A stretch of 64,000 nt of DNA from Siphonodentalium dalli (lineage: Eukaryota > Mollusca > Scaphopoda > Gadilida > Siphonodentaliidae). The DNA lies in NCBI GenBank assembly GCA_032622095.1, contig CP136062.1, positions 11,619,710 through 11,683,709 of the forward strand. Reading direction: 5' to 3'. The notes under the pieces were generated by a model that searched no databases, was not told where the DNA came from, and saw only the letters and a list, made by a program, of their open reading frames with translations. Below are positions 57,513 to 64,000 of the stretch, piece after piece. The translations under genes were made by a program, and so were the position numbers. The first letter of the stretch is position 1. Each line of letters begins with the position of its first letter.

Positions 57513-60500
57513 CCGTTGTTTAAAAATATATAGAATATGTAACTAGTACAGTGGCTTAGAAATACACATAGAATATGTAGCTAGTACAGTGGCTTAGAAA
57601 TACATATGGAACATGTAGCTAGTACAGTGGCTTAGAAATACATATGGAATATGTAGCTAGTACAGTGGCTTAGAAATACATATGGAACATGTAGCTAGTA
57701 CAGTGGCTTAGAAATACATATGGAACATGTAGCTAGTACAGTGGCTTAGAAATACATATGGAACATGTAGCTAGTACAGTGGCTTAGAAATACATATAGA
57801 ATATGTAGCTAGTACAGTGGCTTAGAAATGCATATGGAATATGTAGCTAGTACAGTGGCTTAGAAATACATATGGAACATGTAGCTAGTACAGTGGCTTA
57901 GAAATACATATGGAACATGTAGCTAGTACAGTGGCTTAGAAATACATATGGAACATGTAGCTAGTACAGTGGCTTAGAAATACATATGGAACATGTAGCT
58001 AGTACAGTGGCTTAGAAATACACATAGAATATGTAGCTAGTACAGTGGCTTAGAAATACATATGGAATATGTAGCTAGTACAGTGGCTTAGAAATACATA
58101 TGGAACATGTAGCTAGTACAGTGGCTTAGAAATACATATGGAACATGTAGCTAGTACAGTGGCTTAGAAATACATATAGAATATGTAGCTAGTACAGTGG
58201 CTTAGAAATACATATGGAATATGTAGCTAGTACAGTGGCTTAGAAATACATATGGAACATGTAGCTAGTACAGTGGCTTAGAAATACATATGGAACATGT
58301 AGCTAGTACAGTGGCTTAGAAATACACATAGAATATGTAGCTAGTACAGTGGCTTAGAAATACATATAGAATATGTAGCTAGTACAGTGGCTTAGAAATA
58401 CATATGGAATATGTAGCTAGTACAGTGGCTTAGAAATACATATAGAATATGTAGCTAGTACAGTGGCTTAGAAATACATATAGAATATGTAGCTAGTACA
58501 GTGGCTTAGAAATACATATAGAATATGTAGCTAGTACAGTGGCTTAGAAATACATATAGAATATGTAGCTAGTACAGTGGCTTAGAAATACATATGGAAT
58601 ATGTAGCTAGTACAGTGGCTTAGAAATACATATAGAATATGTAGCTAGTACAGTGGCTTAGAAATACATATAGAATATGTAGCTAGTACAGTGGCTTAGA
58701 AATACATATGGAATATGTAGCTAGTACAGTGGCTTAGAAATACATATAGAATATGTAGCTAGTACAGTGGCTTAGAAATACATATAGAATATGTAGCTAG
58801 TACAGTGGCTTAGAAATACATATAGAATATGTAGCTAGTACAGTGGCTTAGAAATACATATAGAACATGTAGCTAGTACAGTGGCTTAGAAATACATATG
58901 GAACATGTAGCTAGTACAGTGGCTTAGAAATACACATAGAATATGTAGCTAGTACAGTGGCTTAAAAATACATATAGAATATGTAGCTAGTACAGTGGCT
59001 TAGAAATACATATAGAATATGTAGCTAGTACAGTGGCTTAGAAATACATATAGAATATGTAGCTAGTACAGTGGCTTAGAAATACACATAGAATATGTAG
59101 CTAGTACAGTGGCTTAGAAATACATATGGAATATGTAGCTAGTACAGTGGCTTAGAAATACATATGGAACATGTAGCTAGTACAGTGGCTTAGAAATACA
59201 TATGGAACATGTAGCTAGTACAGTGGCTTAGAAATACATATGGAACATGTAGCTAGTACAGTGGCTTAGAAATACATATAGAATATGTAGCTAGTACAGT
59301 GGCTTAGAAATACATATGGAATATGTAGCTAGTACAGTGGCTTAGAAATACATATGGAACATGTAGCTAGTACAGTGGCTTAGAAATACACATGGAACAT
59401 GTAGCTAGTACAGTGGCTTAGAAATACACATAGAATATGTAGCTAGTACAGTGGCTTAGAAATACATATAGAATATGTAGCTAGTACAGTGGCTTAGAAA
59501 TACATATGGAATATGTAGCTAGTACAGTGGCTTAGAAATACATATAGAATATGTAGCTAGTACAGTGGCTTAGAAATACATATAGAATATGTAGCTAGTA
59601 CAGTGGCTTAGAAATACATATAGAATATGTAGCTAGTACAGTGGCTTAGAAATACATATAGAATATGTAGCTAGTACAGTGGCTTAGAAATACATATGGA
59701 ATATGTAGCTAGTACAGTGGCTTAGAAATACATATAGAATATGTAGCTAGTACAGTGGCTTAGAAATACATATAGAATATGTAGCTAGTACAGTGGCTTA
59801 GAAATACATATGGAATATGTAGCTAGTACAGTGGCTTAGAAATACATATAGAATATGTAGCTAGTACAGTGGCTTAGAAATACATATAGAATATGTAGCT
59901 AGTACAGTGGCTTAGAAATACATATAGAATATGTAGCTAGTACAGTGGCTTAGAAATACATATAGAACATGTAGCTAGTACAGTGGCTTAGAAATACATA
60001 TGGAACATGTAGCTAGTACAGTGGCTTAGAAATACACATAGAATATGTAGCTAGTACAGTGGCTTAGAAATACATATAGAATATGTAGCTAGTACAGTGG
60101 CTTAGAAATACATATAGAATATGTAGCTAGTACAGTGGCTTAGAAATACATATAGAATATGTAGCTAGTACAGTGGCTTAGAAATACATATAGAATATGT
60201 AGCTAGTACAGTGGCTTAGAAATACATATAGAATATGTAGCTAGTACAGTGGCTTAGAAATACATATGGAATATGTAGCTAGTACAGTGGCTTAGAAATA
60301 CATATAGAATATGTAGCTAGTACAGTGGCTTAGAAATACATATAGAATATGTAGCTAGTACAGTGGCTTAGAAATACATATGGAATATGTAGCTAGTACA
60401 GTGGCTTAGAAATACATATGGAATATGTAGCTAGTACAGTGGCTTAGAAATACATATAGAATATGGAGCTAGTACAGTGGCTTAGAAATACATATAGAAT

Positions 60501-63500
60501 ATGTAGCTAGTACAGTGGCTTAGAAATACATATAGAATATGTAGCTAGTACAGTGGCTTAGAAATACATATAGAACATGTAGCTAGTACAGTGGCTTAGA
60601 AATACATATGGAACATGTAGCTAGTACAGTGGCTTAGAAATACATATAGAATATGTAGCTAGTACAGTGGCTTAGAAATACATATAGAATATGTAGCTAG
60701 TACAGTGGCTTAGAAATACATATAGAATATGTAGCTAGTACAGTGGCTTAGAAATACATATAGAATATGTAACTAGTACAGTGGCTTAGAAATACATATA
60801 GAATATGTAACTAGTACAGTGGCTTAGAAATACATATGGAATATGTAGCTAGTACAGTGGCTTAGAAATACATATAGAATATGTAGCTAGTACAGTGGCT
60901 TAGAAATACATATAGAATATGTAGCTAGTACAGTGGCTTAGAAATACATATGGAATATGTAGCTAGTACTGTGGCTTAGAAATACATATGGAATATGTAG
61001 CTAGTACAGTGGCTTAGAAATACATATAGAATATGTAGCTAGTACAGTGGCTTAGAAATACATATAGAATATGTAGCTAGTACAGTGGCTTAGAAATACA
61101 TATAGAATATGTAGCTAGTACAGTGGCTTAGAAATACATATAGAACATGTAGCTAGTACAGTGGCTTAGAAATACATATGGAACATGTAGCTAGTACAGT
61201 GGCTTAGAAATACACATAGAATATGTAGCTAGTACAGTGGCTTAGAAATACATATAGAATATGTAGCTAGTACAGTGGCTTAGAAATACATATAGAATAT
61301 GTAGCTAGTACAGTGGCTTAGAAATACATATAGAATATGTAGCTAGTACAGTGGCTTAGAAATACATATATAATATGTAGCTAGTACAGTGGCTTAGAAA
61401 TACATATAGAATATGTAGCTAGTACAGTGGCTTAGAAATACATATAGAATATGTAGCTAGTACAGTGGCTTAGAAATACATATAGAATATGTAGCTAGTA
61501 CAGTGGCTTAGAAATACATATAGAATATGTAGCTAGTACAGTGGCTTAGAAATACATATAGAATATGTAGCTAGTACAGTGGCTTAGAAATACATATGGA
61601 ATATGTAGCTAGTACAGTGGCTTAGAAATACATATAGAATATGTAGCTAGTACAGTGGCTTAGAAATACATATGGAATATGTAGCTAGTACAGTGGCTTA
61701 GAAATACATATGGAATATGTAGCTAGTACAGTGGCTTAGAAATACATATAGAATATGTAGCTAGTACAGTGGCTTAGAAATACATATAGAATATGTAGCT
61801 AGTACAGTGGCTTAGAAATACATATAGAATATGTAGCTAGTACAGTGGCTTAGAAATACATATAGAACATGTAGCTAGTACAGTGGCTTAGAAATACATA
61901 TGGAACATGTAGCTAGTACAGTGGCTTAGAAATACATATGGAATATGTAGCTAGTACAGTGGCTTAGAAATACATATGGAACATGTAGCTAGTACAGTGG
62001 CTTAGAAATACATATAGAATATGTAGCTAGTACAGTGGCTTAGAAATACATATAGAATATGTAACTAGTACAGTGGCTTAGAAATACATATAGAATATGT
62101 AGCTAGTACAGTGGCTTAGAAATACATATAGAATATGTAGCTAGTACAGTGGCTTAGAAATACATATAGAATATGTAACTAGTACAGTGGCTTAGAAATA
62201 CATATAGAATATGTAACTAGTACAGTGGCTTAGAAATACATATAGAATATGTAGCTAGTACAGTGGCTTAGAAATACATATAGAATATGTAACTAGTACA
62301 GTGGCTTAGAAATACATATAGAATATGTAGCTAGTACAGTGGCTTAGAAATACATATAGAATATGTAGCTAGTACAGTGGCTTAGAAATACATATAGAAT
62401 ATGTAGCTAGTACAGTGGCTTAGAAATACATATAGAATATGTAGCTAGTACAGTGGCTTAGAAATACATATAGAATATGTAGCTAGTACAGTGGCTTAGA
62501 AATACATCTAGAATATGTAACTAGTACAGTGGCTTAGAAATACATATAGAATATGTAACTAGTACAGTGGCTTAGAAATACATATAGAATATGTAACTAG
62601 TACAGTGGCTTAGAAATACATATAGAATATGTAACTAGTACAGTGGCTTAGAAATACATATGGAATATGTAACTAGTACAGTGGCTTAGAAATACATATG
62701 GAATATGTAACTAGTACAGTGGCTTAGAAATACATATGGAATATGTAACTAGTACAGTGGCTTAGAAATACATATGGAATATGTAACTAGTACAGTGGCT
62801 TAGAAATACATATAGAATATGTAACTAGTACAGTGGCTTAGAAATACATATAGAATATGTAGCTAGTACAGTGGCTTAGAAATACATATAGAATATGTAG
62901 CTAGTACAGTGGCTTAGAAATACATATAGAATATGTAGCTAGTACAGTGGCTTAGAAATACATATAGAATATGTAGCTAGTACAGTGGCTTAGAAATACA
63001 TATAGAATATGTAACTAGTACAGTGGCTTAGAAATACATATAGAATATGTAACTAGTACAGTGGCTTAGAAATACATATGGAATATGTAGCTAGTACAGT
63101 GGCTTAGAAATACATATAGAATATGTAGCTAGTACAGTGGCTTAGAAATACATATAGAATATGTAGCTAGTACAGTGGCTTAGAAATACATATGGAATAT
63201 GTAGCTAGTACAGTGGCTTAGAAATACATATAGAATATGTAGCTAGTACAGTGGCTTAGAAATACATATAGAATATGTAGCTAGTACAGTGGCTTAGAAA
63301 TACATATAGAATATGTAGCTAGTACAGTGGCTTAGAAATACATATAGAACATGTAGCTAGTACAGTGGCTTAGAAATACATATGGAACATGTAGCTAGTA
63401 CAGTGGCTTAGAAATACATATAGAACATGTAGCTAGTACAGTGGCTTAGAAATACATATGGAACATGTAGCTAGTACAGTGGCTTAGAAATACACATGGA

Positions 63501-64000
63501 ACATGTAGCTAGTACAGTGGCTTAGAAATACATATAGAATATGTAGCTAGTACAGTGGCTTAGAAATACATATAGAATATGTAGCTAGTACAGTGGCTTA
63601 GAAATACATATAGAATATGTAGCTAGTACAGTGGCTTAGAAATACATATAGAATATGTAGCTAGTACAGTGGCTTAGAAATACATATGGAATATGTAGCT
63701 AGTACAGTGGCTTAGAAATACATATAGAATATGTAGCTAGTACAGTGGCTTAGAAATACATATAGAATATGTAGCTAGTACAGTGGCTTAGAAATACATA
63801 TGGAATATGTAGCTAGTACAGTGGCTTAGAAATACATATAGAATATGTAGCTAGTACAGTGGCTTAGAAATACATATAGAATATGTAGCTAGTACAGTGG
63901 CTTAGAAATACATATAGAATATGTAGCTAGTACAGTGGCTTAGAAATACATATAGAACATGTAGCTAGTACAGTGGCTTAGAAATACATATGGAATATGT
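57513..64000 (+). repeat. 38-bp satellite array in SF3A2 intron 4, about 170 monomers, running off the window
   Basis: Monomer: GTAGCTAGTACAGTGGCTTA then GAAATACATATAGAATAT (38 bp). Variation is limited to a few sites: TAGAAT, GGAAT or GGAAC; ATGTAG or ATGTAA; CATATA or CACATA. The first monomers at 57513-57550 are the most diverged and the distal ones nearly uniform, as expected from unequal exchange. No spacers and no open frame. The array lies within an intron of SF3A2 on the evidence that the next exon is not reached. Confidence 0.95.

Noticed and set aside
57513-64000. Possible CRISPR-like array of short repeats
   Set aside because: Monomers are contiguous without unique spacers, and the array lies in an intron of a eukaryotic gene; it is a satellite.

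Overview
The window is animal nuclear DNA. Genes are sparse, one gene is clearly split by spliceosomal introns, and most of the sequence is nested DNA transposons, foldback elements and tandem repeats. The mix (tandem-core elements ending in a hairpin, units built on phrases such as AAGGGCCATAACTC, strings of ACGG and GTCC) is what I associate with bivalve molluscs or related lophotrochozoans. That assignment is inference. The only conserved host gene I can name is SF3A2, on the + strand at 47.8-55.9 kb.

Left half (about 2-17 kb): I read 2964-17022 as a single, apparently complete, 14.06-kb Mutator-like (MULE) transposon. It is flanked by the 9-bp direct repeat TTCGACAGG and has related termini (GCAA-N5-CGGATCTTCGATT). 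On the minus strand it carries an uninterrupted frame of about 1,812 codons that joins a Ulp1/C48 protease, a GATA-like zinc cluster, a MULE DDE transposase, a SWIM finger and C2H2-type fingers. A second minus-strand gene fragment, an SGNH hydrolase, lies just downstream of it. The key support is in the window itself: 29595-30493 repeats the left flank (2065-2963, one mismatch seen in 899 bp) and runs straight into the sequence that follows the element at 17032. It therefore preserves the empty target site, with a single TTCGACAGG.

Middle (17-36 kb): the duplicated block around that site carries further elements with 9-bp duplications. One is a long-terminal-inverted-repeat element (17428-20968 and 33088-35557). 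The other is a 2.2-kb foldback with nearly identical arms of about 650 bp (30627-32854). Nested PIF/Harbinger-like (TTA) and TA-duplicating elements, a family with 6-bp duplications, a roughly 155-bp tandem array, other foldbacks and a LINE endonuclease fragment fill the rest.

Right-middle (36-47.5 kb): nested elements resolved by target duplications. An outer element with a 5-bp duplication holds a 4-bp-duplication MITE and a TTA element, which in turn holds a hAT element. A second hAT follows, then a 2.6-kb TA/CAGT element.

Right end (47.5-64 kb): the first four coding exons of SF3A2 (118 residues). The gene opens with a GC-AG intron. Its introns contain foldback and TTAA elements, decoy copies of the exon-3 acceptor, two broken upstream copies of the start of exon 4, and a 38-bp satellite array that runs off the window edge. 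The rest of SF3A2 must lie beyond 64,000.
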